Under the pieces are notes generated by a model that worked only from the letters and a program-made list of their open reading frames with translations, was not told the origin of the DNA and searched no databases. The position numbers and the translations under genes are program-made. A stretch of DNA of 64,000 nucleotides from Aquimarina acroporae (GTDB lineage: Bacteria; Bacteroidota; Bacteroidia; Flavobacteriales; Flavobacteriaceae), in the NCBI RefSeq assembly GCF_023195925.1, contig NZ_JALPRE010000003.1:310001-374000 (forward strand), given 5' to 3'. Shown in pieces: positions 16,387-25,364 of this stretch; the stretch's first letter is position 1, and every line of letters begins with the position of its first letter.

Positions 16387-17343
16387 ATGAAAAATCAATT
16401 ACTTAAAGTGGCACTTGCGCAAATTTCGCCCGTATGGTTGGATAAGTCTGAAACATTAAAAAAAATAGAGAATTCAATTTCGGAGGCAGGATCTCAAAAT
16501 GCAGAACTTATTGTTTTTGGTGAAGCTTTATTACCAGGATATCCTTTTTGGATAGAACTTACTAATGGAGCAAAGTTTAATAGTACGGTGCAAAAAGAAC
16601 TACATGCGCATTATGCTCAAAACGCAGTAGTAATTGAAAATGGAGACCTAGATGGTATCTGTAAAATCGCAAAAGAAAAGCAAATTGCGGTCTACCTGGG
16701 GATTATAGAGAGGCCAACAGATAGAGGAGGGCATAGTTTATATGCATCTTTAGTGTATATTAATGAAAACGGAGAGATTAAATCTGTTCATCGTAAACTG
16801 CAACCTACTTATGAAGAGCGGTTGTCATGGTCACCAGGAGATGGTCATGGTCTGAAAGTTCACTCGCTTAAAGCGTTTACGGTTGGAGGGTTGAATTGTT
16901 GGGAGAACTGGATGCCGTTGCCTCGCACAGCATTATACGGCCAGGGAGAGAATCTACATATTGCAGTCTGGCCAGGAAGTGATTACAATACCAAGGATAT
17001 TACCAGATTTATTGCTAGAGAGTCCAGATCCTATGTTATTTCTGTTTCCAGTTTAATGAGAAAAGAAGATATTCCAGTTACAACTCCACATCAGGATGAG
17101 ATTTTGAAAAATGCTCCCGATGTTTTGGGAAATGGAGGATCTTGTATTGCCGGTCCTGACGGAGAGTGGGTACTAGAGCCTGTATTGCATAAAGAAGGAC
17201 TTTTAATTGAAACTATAGATTTTAATAGAGTGCTGCAAGAAAGGCAAAATTTTGATCCTGTTGGGCACTATTCTAGACCAGATATTACACAATTAACTGT
17301 AAATCGAGAACGACAAAGTACAGTTTTTTTTGATAAAGAATAG
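16387..17343 (+). CDS. Nitrilase / carbon-nitrogen hydrolase
   Basis: 318 residues, nitrilase-branch length. The catalytic triad is visible: Glu46 in 'VFGEALLPGYPFW', Lys137 in 'SVHRKLQPTYEERLSW', and Cys171 in 'GLNCWENWMPLPR'. The 'GEa.lPGYP.w' and 'CWEN.MPL.R' wording is that of true nitrilases (branch 1), which hydrolyse nitriles to acids and ammonia, rather than amidases. No signal peptide, so cytosolic. It stands alone; the pseudouridine synthase gene follows but has its own promoter overlapping the nitrilase stop. The substrate is unknown; aliphatic, aryl or cyanide substrates are all possible. Confidence 0.9.
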   Translation: MKNQLLKVALAQISPVWLDKSETLKKIENSISEAGSQNAELIVFGEALLPGYPFWIELTNGAKFNSTVQKELHAHYAQNAVVIENGDLDGICKIAKEKQIAVYLGIIERPTDRGGHSLYASLVYINENGEIKSVHRKLQPTYEERLSWSPGDGHGLKVHSLKAFTVGGLNCWENWMPLPRTALYGQGENLHIAVWPGSDYNTKDITRFIARESRSYVISVSSLMRKEDIPVTTPHQDEILKNAPDVLGNGGSCIAGPDGEWVLEPVLHKEGLLIETIDFNRVLQERQNFDPVGHYSRPDITQLTVNRERQSTVFFDKE

Positions 17344-17376
17344 TTGTTAATCCTATGTAGTAATCAATTATCTTTG
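17344..17376 (+). promoter_or_regulatory. Promoter of the pseudouridine synthase gene
   Basis: TTG (17344-17346), a 22-base spacer and TATCTTTG (17369-17376) form a strong Bacteroidota promoter directly after the nitrilase stop. The TTG that could open the frame at 17344 is the -33 element itself. The real start must therefore be the ATG at 17392. Confidence 0.7.
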
Positions 17377-17391
17377 CACAAAATTTATACT

Positions 17392-18219
17392 ATGAGTCGA
17401 GGAGCAAATTTTGGTAAAGGAAACGGAAGAGGAAGGCAAGGGAATAACCCCAGAAGAAAAGGTAATTCACCAATAAAGAAAACTGGGGGAGTTTCAAAAA
17501 GTAATTCCAATTCTGATGAAATGCGACTCAATAAGTTTGTAGCAAACTCGGGAGTTTGTTCTAGAAGAGAAGCAGATCTCTATATTCAAACAGGAAGCGT
17601 GTGGGTAAACGGAAAGCCAGTTACCGAAATGGGGTATAAAGTAAAACTTACCGATGAAGTAAAATTTGATGGAAGGTTAATCACTCCCGAAAAGAAAGAA
17701 TATATTCTACTTAATAAGCCGAAAGGATTTGTAACTACAACTAGTCCAGAAAAGAATAAAACGGTTATGCAGTTGGTGGCAAACGCTTCCAAAGTTAAAC
17801 TAAAGCCAGTAGGAAGACTCGAACGTAATACTACAGGTTTATTGCTCTTTACCAATGATGTTGACTTAGAGAAGAAACTTACCCATCATAAAAATAATGT
17901 ACGTAAGATTTTTCATGTGGAGTTGGATCGTAATCTTAAAATGGAGGATTTAGAAAAAATCAAAAGTGGGGTAAAATTAGAAGAAGGCTTTATTCAAGCC
18001 GATGATATTTCTTATATTGAAGGCTCTGGTAGAAATGAAATAGGTATTCAGCTACAATCTTCAAAAAACAATATTATCCACAAACTTTTTGAACATTTTA
18101 GATATGATGTTATTAAGCTAGATCGTGTAATTTTTGGAGGGCTTACCAAAAAAGATCTTCCACGGGGTCATTGGCGTAAGTTAACAGAACAAGAGGTGAT
18201 TAATCTCAAGATGTTATAA
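17392..18219 (+). CDS. RsuA/RluB-family pseudouridine synthase with Glu at the catalytic Asp position
   Basis: 275 residues from ATG 17392. A basic Gly/Asn/Arg-rich tail (1-40) precedes an S4 RNA-binding domain ('MRLNKFVANSGVCSRREADL', about 44-63). The catalytic domain follows with 'YILLNKPKGFVTTTSP', the active-site loop 'PVGRLERNTTGLLLFTND' (about 140-157), 'KIFHVELD' and a C-terminal 'GLTKKDLPRGHWRKLTEQE'. The family normally has GRLD with the catalytic Asp; here codon 144 is GAA, giving Glu. The fold is intact, but activity may be reduced or lost. Expected target: 23S or 16S rRNA. Its last 14 bases overlap the convergent GT87 gene. Confidence 0.9.
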   Translation: MSRGANFGKGNGRGRQGNNPRRKGNSPIKKTGGVSKSNSNSDEMRLNKFVANSGVCSRREADLYIQTGSVWVNGKPVTEMGYKVKLTDEVKFDGRLITPEKKEYILLNKPKGFVTTTSPEKNKTVMQLVANASKVKLKPVGRLERNTTGLLLFTNDVDLEKKLTHHKNNVRKIFHVELDRNLKMEDLEKIKSGVKLEEGFIQADDISYIEGSGRNEIGIQLQSSKNNIIHKLFEHFRYDVIKLDRVIFGGLTKKDLPRGHWRKLTEQEVINLKML

Positions 18220-19594
18220 GTTGAGGTTTTTGCCTTCGGTTTCTTACGATTTCCAAAATAAAAACAGTAAATACTGTAATATATTCTAGGCTTACCATCC
18301 ATAGGTTTTCTTTAAAGTCCGGATGTATATAAGCGGTATAGCTAAAAATAATTACAAACGACCATGCCACGGGAAATTTGTACTTGGTAAATACGCAAAG
18401 AGATAAAGGTACTGCAATATACCATGGGTGTACGGTAGTAGATAAAAAGTAATAACAACAAATTCCTAATAGCATAGCAGTTGCCAATTGAGGTGTAGTT
18501 TTATTTTTTCTGAAGAAGGTTAAGCCGATCAAAATTGTAATAGTTACTAGGGGCAATATTTTGCCTGCAGTTTCGATAACGTTCCACCCAACAATTTGAA
18601 ACCCGATCCATCGTATGATGAAAAAGATACTAGCGTTAAATTCAAAATTTTGAAACCAAAGGCTTATTGTCTTACTAAAGTTTTTGATAAATTCACTTGA
18701 AAGAAATGGGGCAAAAGTAATAGCAACACTAGCAATTACAATGGCATAGAACCCAATTAATTTGGGTGTGCCAGATAATAAATTACGCTTTATAGTAGCC
18801 TTTCCTTCTAAAGGAACAAATCTTTGAAAAAATAAAGGTAAAAATAATAGAGGTATTAGTTTCGTAGAAACTGATAAGGCGAGAACTACTGCGGCCCAAT
18901 ACCAATATCCCTTCTGTAGCAGGTATAAAGACCAGATTACAAAAAATACCATTACGGCTTCAAAGTGAAGATTTCCGGTAAGCTCTATAATGATAAATGG
19001 ATTAAGTATATACCAAAAAATATGATGTTGTGGTAGATTACACATCTTTAGCAATTTTCTTCCGAAGTAAAAAGTACCTATGTCTGCTAAGATGATCAAG
19101 ATTCTAAATACCATTGCAGACCCCAGTATACTTTTACTAGCAAATAGGGCAGCAATAAAATAGCAAAATTGGCTTATGGGTGGGTAATTGGTATAGTGAC
19201 TTCCATTTAGTTCTCCCATGCCGCTATATAGTTCCTGTGCTTGTGCAATAGGAGGATTGCCTTGAGCAACCCATACTTCGGGAAGAGACAGATAAGGGTT
19301 AAACCCTTCGAGTAACATACGTCCATCCCAAATAAAACGATAAAAATCCTGAGATAAATTAGGAATGGCAAACATAAATACTATTCGAAATAGTAGAGCG
19401 GTAATGGCAAGAATTTTCCAATTATTCGGATTTTGTTGTATGATCTTGTAGGCTATAAAAAATAACGCAGTCCAAAGACTAATCATCTTAACAAAATCTG
19501 TACGTATCAATTGATAGGCAAAACTCCAGTAAAAGAGTATTCCCATGATAATAAGAAGTATGGAAAACGTATTATGTTTCCATTGTTGTAGCAT
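18206..19594 (-). CDS. GT87-type polyprenyl-phosphate-dependent glycosyltransferase
   Basis: 462 residues with about ten predicted membrane helices, a GT-C architecture. An early extracytoplasmic loop contains 'PNLSQDFYRFIWDGRMLLEG' followed by FNPYLSLP, the 'D.yry.wdG....G.nPY' signature of GT87/DUF2029 mannosyltransferases; the acidic residues act at the active site. Such enzymes use a polyprenyl-phosphate sugar as donor on the periplasmic side. It is the last gene of a minus-strand block in which stops and starts overlap by one base, and the DPM1-like gene two places upstream could make its donor. The acceptor is unknown. Confidence 0.85.
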   Translation of the reverse strand: MLQQWKHNTFSILLIIMGILFYWSFAYQLIRTDFVKMISLWTALFFIAYKIIQQNPNNWKILAITALLFRIVFMFAIPNLSQDFYRFIWDGRMLLEGFNPYLSLPEVWVAQGNPPIAQAQELYSGMGELNGSHYTNYPPISQFCYFIAALFASKSILGSAMVFRILIILADIGTFYFGRKLLKMCNLPQHHIFWYILNPFIIIELTGNLHFEAVMVFFVIWSLYLLQKGYWYWAAVVLALSVSTKLIPLLFLPLFFQRFVPLEGKATIKRNLLSGTPKLIGFYAIVIASVAITFAPFLSSEFIKNFSKTISLWFQNFEFNASIFFIIRWIGFQIVGWNVIETAGKILPLVTITILIGLTFFRKNKTTPQLATAMLLGICCYYFLSTTVHPWYIAVPLSLCVFTKYKFPVAWSFVIIFSYTAYIHPDFKENLWMVSLEYITVFTVFILEIVRNRRQKPQLITS

Positions 19595-21066
19595 TACAAC
19601 TTAGAAGTTACAGATTTTAGAAAAACAAAACCAAATCCAAGGAATAGCATGATATGGAATAAGAATAACCCGAAGTCTTGTAATTTAAAAGCGCTATATA
19701 ATGCAAATCCAAAATAGGCCATTAATCCTGCTTCTATAATTGTGTTTCCTGAGATATTCTTATTGATGTACTTATTGCCTTTCCAGGAATCTTTAAGCGA
19801 TTTCACGTTAAATTTTGGAGTACGTACAAATTCACTCTTTTTTCCGAAATGACCTTCTAATACTGCCATAGAATTATGTACCGAGAATCCCATTGCTATA
19901 GAAAAGAATGTAAAGAACATCTTTATATATTCCATAAAATTCCAGAAGCCCTTACCGTGTATTTTCTTAAATGTATGCCAGTAGCAAAAGAAAAAGATTA
20001 CTGTACTTAATGCAAAGAAAGCAATAACATTAAAATACCAACTAAACATAGGATTGCTGTTCTTGATATACATTACAGGTACACTAAGAACTGCAACAAG
20101 TAATACCAGTAAGAACATACTACTATTTAATAGATGGAAAAAACTATGAAACTTAGTTTTAAAGGGTACAGTTTTATCTCTAAGCAGTTTCCAATACAAT
20201 TTTTGAAAATTCTCAGCGGCACCTTTATTCCATCTAAATTGCTGAGAACGTGCGGCACTTATCACCACAGGTAACTCTGCTGGAGTTTCTACTTCTTCTA
20301 AGTATTTAAATTTCCATTTTTTAAGCTGGGCTCTGTAACTTAAATCCAGATCTTCGGTAAGTGTATCTCCTTGCCAGTTTCCAGCATCTTCGATACATTT
20401 CTTTCTCCATACGCCTGCGGTTCCATTGAAGTTGATGAAATGATCTTTAAAATTTCTACCCACCTGCTCCATGGTAAAATGAAAATCTAAAGCAAAAGCC
20501 TGTATTTTGGTAAGCATTGAATAGTCTCTATTAATATGCCCCCAACGAGTTTGAACAACTCCGATGTTTTTATCCTTAAAATAAGGTATGGTTTGTAGTA
20601 ACCATTTTTTACCTGGTAGAAAATCTGCATCAAAAATGGCGATGTATTCTCCTTTGGCAATTTTTAATCCTTCTTTTAAGGCTCCTGCTTTGAATCCCGT
20701 TCTATCTTCTCTACGTATATGTTGAATATCTAATCCCGTTTTTTGAAGCTTTTCTATATGTACAGCAGTGCTATGTACAGATTCATCAGTAGAGTCATCA
20801 AGTACTTGTATTTCTAATTTGTTCTTAGGGTATTCGAGCTCTGCTATATTATCTAACAAACGATCCATTACATAAAGTTCATTAAACACTGGTAATTGAA
20901 CAGTTACATTAGGGATCTCTTCGTCGTTATTAAAATCAAAAGTAGGCGAGTTGTCGGGCTCTTTTCTAGATTTTAAATAGTTCACTAGCAGATTCAGTTG
21001 GGCCAGACTATACATAAATATAATGAGTAGGGCCAATGTGTAGGTTATGATGATAGCAATATCCAT
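19594..21066 (-). CDS. Membrane GT2 glycosyltransferase of processive type
   Basis: 490 residues. One N-terminal membrane helix leads to a cytosolic GT-A domain with 'VTVQLPVFNELYVMDRLLDN', 'VLDDSTDES', the DxD motif in 'AIFDADFLPG', 'TLTEDLDLSYRAQLKKWKF' (TED) and 'QQFRWNKG' (QxxRW). Several C-terminal helices follow. D, DxD, TED and QxxRW together define the cellulose synthase/ceramide glucosyltransferase-like group. It overlaps both neighbours by one base, so it is translationally coupled with the GT87 and DPM1-like genes. Substrate and product are unknown; a cell-envelope glycan or glycolipid is likely. Confidence 0.9.
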   Translation of the reverse strand: MDIAIIITYTLALLIIFMYSLAQLNLLVNYLKSRKEPDNSPTFDFNNDEEIPNVTVQLPVFNELYVMDRLLDNIAELEYPKNKLEIQVLDDSTDESVHSTAVHIEKLQKTGLDIQHIRREDRTGFKAGALKEGLKIAKGEYIAIFDADFLPGKKWLLQTIPYFKDKNIGVVQTRWGHINRDYSMLTKIQAFALDFHFTMEQVGRNFKDHFINFNGTAGVWRKKCIEDAGNWQGDTLTEDLDLSYRAQLKKWKFKYLEEVETPAELPVVISAARSQQFRWNKGAAENFQKLYWKLLRDKTVPFKTKFHSFFHLLNSSMFLLVLLVAVLSVPVMYIKNSNPMFSWYFNVIAFFALSTVIFFFCYWHTFKKIHGKGFWNFMEYIKMFFTFFSIAMGFSVHNSMAVLEGHFGKKSEFVRTPKFNVKSLKDSWKGNKYINKNISGNTIIEAGLMAYFGFALYSAFKLQDFGLFLFHIMLFLGFGFVFLKSVTSKL

Positions 21067-21758
21067 TATGAAAAGCTATATTTAAAAATCCAACTTAAAA
21101 TCTTAACGCCTGCAAATATAGCACCTTTTATGGTTCCTGAAACTTTTGAGACACCAATTCTCTTTTTGTAACGAACAGGAACTTCGGTATAGCTATAACG
21201 TTTCTTTAACACTTTTAACTGCATTTCTACCGTCCAACCATAGGTTTTATCAACCATTTCAAGAGATAGGAGTTTGTTGTACTTCATAGCTCTAAAGGGG
21301 CCAAGATCGGTAAATTTTGCATTAAAAAAAAGTTTCATTAGGCTTGTAGCTAGCCAATTACCGAAGATTTGAGGAAATGTCATCGAACCTTTTTCACGAA
21401 GTTCTTTTACTCTGGAGCCGATGACCAAATCTACATCATCTTCTATTATCGGGTTCACTATTTTGGTTAGTTCTTCTGGGTAATCGCTATAATCGCCATC
21501 TAAAAAAACTATAATTTCTGGTTTGATCTCTTGCTCCTCAATATATTTCATGCCTTTCAAGCAAGCATAGCCATATCCTTTTCTTTCTTCCTGTAAAACG
21601 GTAGCACCAGCATTTTTGGCAACACTTTCTGTTTGATCTGTAGAATTATTACTCACTACAATGACTTCAGATACAACATCTGGAATTTCATTAATAACAT
21701 GTGCAATAGAATCTTCTTCGTTAAAAGCAGGTATGATAACTTTAATTATTGGTGGCAT
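21066..21758 (-). CDS. DPM1-like GT2 glycosyltransferase
   Basis: 230 residues, GT-A fold without membrane helices. 'IKVIIPAFNEEDSIAHVINE' opens the domain, 'EVIVVSNNSTDQTESVAKNA' binds UDP/GDP-sugar, and 'IVFLDGDYSDYPEELTKI' carries the metal-binding acidic pair. 'LGPFRAMKYNKLLSLEM' and 'YGWTVEMQLKVLKKRYSYTE' are typical of the dolichyl-phosphate mannose/glucose synthase group. It probably transfers a hexose from a nucleotide sugar to polyprenyl phosphate. One-base overlaps link it to the GT2 gene downstream and the MORN gene upstream, and the GT87 enzyme could use its product. Confidence 0.88.
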   Translation of the reverse strand: MPPIIKVIIPAFNEEDSIAHVINEIPDVVSEVIVVSNNSTDQTESVAKNAGATVLQEERKGYGYACLKGMKYIEEQEIKPEIIVFLDGDYSDYPEELTKIVNPIIEDDVDLVIGSRVKELREKGSMTFPQIFGNWLATSLMKLFFNAKFTDLGPFRAMKYNKLLSLEMVDKTYGWTVEMQLKVLKKRYSYTEVPVRYKKRIGVSKVSGTIKGAIFAGVKILSWIFKYSFS

Positions 21759-22240
21759 TATAGAGAAGCGTTGGGATTATCTCTTTTAAAACTGAAAACA
21801 TCTGTCCATTCTCCTGTTTTTACATCGTTAATATAACGTTCAGCTTTAAAAAGTTTATTGTTTTTATACAATAGGCAATATCCTTCTTTTTTATTATTTT
21901 GATATTGGTATTTTCTTGTTATTCCGTTCGCAATATCGTAAATAATCCACCATTTTTCGGCTTTGTCATTAACAAAATGACCTTCTTTAAGTAATTTGCT
22001 TTCTTTGGAGTAGTAATACCAATACCCGGTTTTTTGATTTTTTCTGAAATGTCCCTCATGTGATACTCTGCCGTTAGGGTAGTAAAAATGCCAGAAATCG
22101 ACCTTGGTTTCTCCTTCTTTCCAACCTTCGGCCTTTAAGGTGCCATCGCTGTAATACTCATAATGATATTCTTTTTGGGAGAAAGCTGTTTGTCCCCAAA
22201 GCATCAAGGTAAAAACGAAAAGTATTAATTTCTGGTTCAT
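21758..22240 (-). CDS. Exported MORN-repeat (YwqK-like) protein
   Basis: 160 residues from the ATG at 22240, chosen because MNQKLILFVFTLMLWGQTAF is a clean signal peptide; the frame opens further upstream, but those residues are implausible. The mature part is five or six MORN-type repeats of about 23 residues: 'YYSDGTLKAEGWKEGE', 'FYYPNGRVSHEGHFRKNQ', 'YYSKESKLLKEGHFVND' and so on. MORN repeats form beta-hairpin ladders that bind lipid or protein. It is the first gene of the overlapping glycosyltransferase block, so it may be a periplasmic accessory to that pathway; this is inferred from position alone. Confidence 0.85.
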   Translation of the reverse strand: MNQKLILFVFTLMLWGQTAFSQKEYHYEYYSDGTLKAEGWKEGETKVDFWHFYYPNGRVSHEGHFRKNQKTGYWYYYSKESKLLKEGHFVNDKAEKWWIIYDIANGITRKYQYQNNKKEGYCLLYKNNKLFKAERYINDVKTGEWTDVFSFKRDNPNASL

Positions 22241-22377
22241 GAATATTGGTTTATAATACTGCATTAGACGAAAGCCAAAAGTGATACTAACATTTTTTTT
22301 AAAGTTAATCATAAAAAAATGCCACACCTAAAATTAAGTATGGCATTTCATAAGTAAGTATTCCAAATTCTAAGGTC

Positions 22378-23967
22378 TTATTTCTTATTTACATAGTTCA
22401 TAAGATCAATATCATTTCCTAGTAGAACTTCATTTGAGTTTATTCTACCGTCTAATTTGTCATTTTCTAGTTTCAATACTCCTCGTGGACAAACCGCAGA
22501 ACATATTCCGCAGCCTACACAACTTGAACGAACAATGTTTTCGCCCTTTTGCGCATATGATCGTACATCGATTCCCATTTCACAATAGGTAGAACAATTT
22601 CCGCAGGAGATACATTGTCCTCCGTTGGTAGTAATTCTAAATTTTGAGAATAATCGTTGTTGGAATCCAAGAATTGCTGCCATAGGGCATCCAAATCGAC
22701 ACCAAGCCCTATTTCCAAGAATAGGATAGAAACCGGTTCCTATTACTCCAGAAAAAATAGACCCAATATATAGTCCATAAGCAGATCTCATAGTTCCAGC
22801 TTTGATTAAAAAGACTTGATCTGTAGTTCCTGTAAAATGCATGGCAATAAGGGCGATGATCACTACAAAATAACCTATGGCACCATATCTGGCATCTTTG
22901 CCTAACTCTTTTCTTTTAAATGCTAGAACTCCTACAAAAACAAGTGTTAAGAAAACTGCAACGCTTATTAGGAAAACATCTTTTGTTAACCAATATTTCT
23001 TTGGGTCATACCCTAGATAAGTATATACCACTGCTGTAGTCATTACTACAGAAAACACAAGTACTGTGTGAATCAACCATCTTTCTAATTTCCAGGCGCT
23101 AACTTTTTTACTAGATAATTGTCTAAATGCATCACCTGCTGTTTCGGCTAATCCTCCACAACCACATACCCATGAGCAATACCATCTTTTTCCATATTTG
23201 TATGTAAGAAATGGAGAAATGACAAAAATTGATAATATTCCTAACGCTAATAGACTCAGTCCTATAGTCTCGGTTTTAATAAAGGCATCTATTCGATATT
23301 GATCGAAGTTGTAATAATTTAAAGGCCACATGTTTTTGAGATCGTAGTATGGTACATCAGAATTCATGACATACATAAATTCTGGAATCAAAAAGGCGAA
23401 ACCTAGCTGAAAGAACATTACCGATACAGTGCGTAATTGTTGATATCTGTTATGGCGATATTTCAATATAAACTTATACCCAAAAGCAAGAATAGCAATT
23501 GTATATAAAGTTCCATAAACGAACCATTGGCTTGCAGGTCTGCCGCTTAGTAAGTTACTTAAGGGGTCGAATAATGAGATTAAGCCGGTATTTGACTCTC
23601 CATTGGTTCCCATTCCTAATAATTCTGGGTAAAAATATAGAACAATATAAAATGCTGTTAGTCCGACTCCGGTGAGCCAGCCTATTATCCCTCTAGATGA
23701 AATAGATTTGAACCACACGCCATCATTTTTAATTCCTTCGAGTTTGGTTAAATATGCATTATTAGCATATAAAATCGTACCTACAGATATAAGTACCAAA
23801 GATGCTGTTAAGAATACTCCTAAGTTTGGAAGATCGATATTAAAAAGTGCTAATCCTAAAATAATAAGTCCTACAAAACCAATTGCTAGTGCTATTTTTT
23901 GTTTGGTAGTAATACCCTTTGCATCTGGACTGGCAAGGGACATGCTATGATTTAATTTATTACTCAT
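22378..23967 (-). CDS. Membrane polyferredoxin (NapH/NosR/CcoG-like) electron-transfer protein
   Basis: 529 residues from the ATG at 23967; seven extra codons upstream are less likely. There are about ten membrane helices, with Cys motifs facing one side: 'WYCSWVCGCGGLAETAG' and 'RAWCRFGCPMAAILGFQQ', as in NapH/NosR-type proteins. Two C-terminal ferredoxin clusters follow: CISCGNCSTYCEM and CVGCGICSAVCPRG, eight Cys for two [4Fe-4S] centres. It should move electrons between the quinone pool or a flavoprotein and a periplasmic or membrane partner. A flavoprotein disulfide-reductase-fold gene lies 61 bases upstream on the same strand, a likely electron partner. The final acceptor is unknown; proximity to the arsenosugar genes is noted. 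Confidence 0.85.
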   Translation of the reverse strand: MSNKLNHSMSLASPDAKGITTKQKIALAIGFVGLIILGLALFNIDLPNLGVFLTASLVLISVGTILYANNAYLTKLEGIKNDGVWFKSISSRGIIGWLTGVGLTAFYIVLYFYPELLGMGTNGESNTGLISLFDPLSNLLSGRPASQWFVYGTLYTIAILAFGYKFILKYRHNRYQQLRTVSVMFFQLGFAFLIPEFMYVMNSDVPYYDLKNMWPLNYYNFDQYRIDAFIKTETIGLSLLALGILSIFVISPFLTYKYGKRWYCSWVCGCGGLAETAGDAFRQLSSKKVSAWKLERWLIHTVLVFSVVMTTAVVYTYLGYDPKKYWLTKDVFLISVAVFLTLVFVGVLAFKRKELGKDARYGAIGYFVVIIALIAMHFTGTTDQVFLIKAGTMRSAYGLYIGSIFSGVIGTGFYPILGNRAWCRFGCPMAAILGFQQRLFSKFRITTNGGQCISCGNCSTYCEMGIDVRSYAQKGENIVRSSCVGCGICSAVCPRGVLKLENDKLDGRINSNEVLLGNDIDLMNYVNKK

Positions 23968-24028
23968 TGTTATATTTTTTAATCTCATAGGTAGTGTGAC
24001 TCCATGAGGTTACTACGTTTAGTTTTGG

Positions 24029-25330
24029 TTAAGCCGTTTGAAGTTTGGAGTTATGATAGGCCGAAAGAATTTCGGTTTCGTATCGGTTATAGAATTCTGG
24101 ATCAAAATTGGCTTCTGCCAAATTGAACATTACAAAATCAACATCCTTTTGTTCGTTTAACCAACGATCAAAAACCTCATGACGCATTCGTATTCCGAAG
24201 GTATTAATGCCCAAAAACTGTTTAGTGTCTTTGTGATAAGAAACAGTAATGCATTTGGTATCATCTTCATGAATCCAATGAAATTGTTCTTCGTATTCTT
24301 TAGGTTGCCCAAATACCCAACCATAGGTTTGGTATTCTATATCCATGAATTTTGCACTATTAAACCAATGTCCGGGTTTATATTCAATTCTATTGCCGCA
24401 AATTGTTTGCGCAACCGTTTCTCCCATCATTCGTCCCGTATACCAAACGGCTTCGATAGGTCTTCTAAGTCCTATACCTTCATGTTGTTCTGCACAATCT
24501 CCTATAGCGTATATGTTTTGGATATTGGTTTCTAAAAATCGATTTACTTTTACACCACGACCAAGTTCAATTCCTGAATCTTTAAGGAAACTGATATTTG
24601 GAGAAACTCCTGCAGTTAAACCTACTACGTCACAATCAATAACTTCTCCTGTTTCTTGAATGACAACAGCTTTAGCTTTTCCGTTTTCATCGGCAATAAT
24701 CTCTTTTAGGTTTACGCCTAAGCGAAGATCAATATGATGATTTTTAATATGTCTGTTTATCATGCCACTTTCTCCAGCGGGTAATACACCGTTCCAAAAA
24801 CTATCTTCTCTAACCAAAAAGGTAACTGGAATACTTCTGGAATGTAGCATTTCTGCTAGCTCTATACCAATAAGTCCGCCACCCACAACTACCGCACGTT
24901 TGCAAACTTTATTATTTGGAGCATACTTTTCCAGATTTTCAAGGTCTTGTTTATGATACATTCCCATAACACCGTCAAGATCTTGCCCTGGCCAACCAAA
25001 TTTATTTGGTTTAGAACCTACTGCGATTATAAGTTTGTCATATGGCAGAGTTTCACCAGATTCGAAAATAACTTCGTTAGAAGCGTGGTTAACTTTAGAA
25101 ACAAACCCATTTTTAAGTTCTATTTTATTTTTTTTCCAAAACCAATTTTCGTAAGGTTGGGTGTGTTCAAACTTCATGTGCCCCATATATACATACATTA
25201 GTGCTGTACGAGAAAAGAAATAATTTGTTTCTGCAGAAACGATCGTTATTCTTTTATCAGACATCTTACGAATATGTCTTGCAGCAGTAACCCCTGAAAT
25301 TCCATTTCCGATAATTACTATGTGTTCCAT
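24029..25330 (-). CDS. FAD-dependent pyridine nucleotide-disulfide oxidoreductase-fold protein
   Basis: 433 residues. FAD site 'HIVIIGNGISGVTAARHIRK' at the start; NAD(P) site 'RAVVVGGGLIGIELAEMLHS' near residue 148; second FAD motif 'NIYAIGDCAEQ' near 280. It resembles rubredoxin/nitrite reductase-type (NirB N-terminal) flavoproteins. The C-terminal ~120 residues ('GHWFNSAKFMDIEYQTYGWV' onward) are not the usual dimerisation domain and look specialised. No active-site CxxC is seen. With the polyferredoxin gene 61 bases downstream it likely forms a NAD(P)H-to-ferredoxin relay. A perfect 14-base palindrome lies 35 bases before its start. Confidence 0.85.
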   Translation of the reverse strand: MEHIVIIGNGISGVTAARHIRKMSDKRITIVSAETNYFFSRTALMYVYMGHMKFEHTQPYENWFWKKNKIELKNGFVSKVNHASNEVIFESGETLPYDKLIIAVGSKPNKFGWPGQDLDGVMGMYHKQDLENLEKYAPNNKVCKRAVVVGGGLIGIELAEMLHSRSIPVTFLVREDSFWNGVLPAGESGMINRHIKNHHIDLRLGVNLKEIIADENGKAKAVVIQETGEVIDCDVVGLTAGVSPNISFLKDSGIELGRGVKVNRFLETNIQNIYAIGDCAEQHEGIGLRRPIEAVWYTGRMMGETVAQTICGNRIEYKPGHWFNSAKFMDIEYQTYGWVFGQPKEYEEQFHWIHEDDTKCITVSYHKDTKQFLGINTFGIRMRHEVFDRWLNEQKDVDFVMFNLAEANFDPEFYNRYETEILSAYHNSKLQTA

Positions 25331-25364
25331 ATAAAATAGTTGTTGATTGTCAATTTATTACTTA

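Noticed and set aside
17344..17391. Extended N-terminus of the pseudouridine synthase
   Set aside because: The TTG and following bases form the promoter, so they are not translated.
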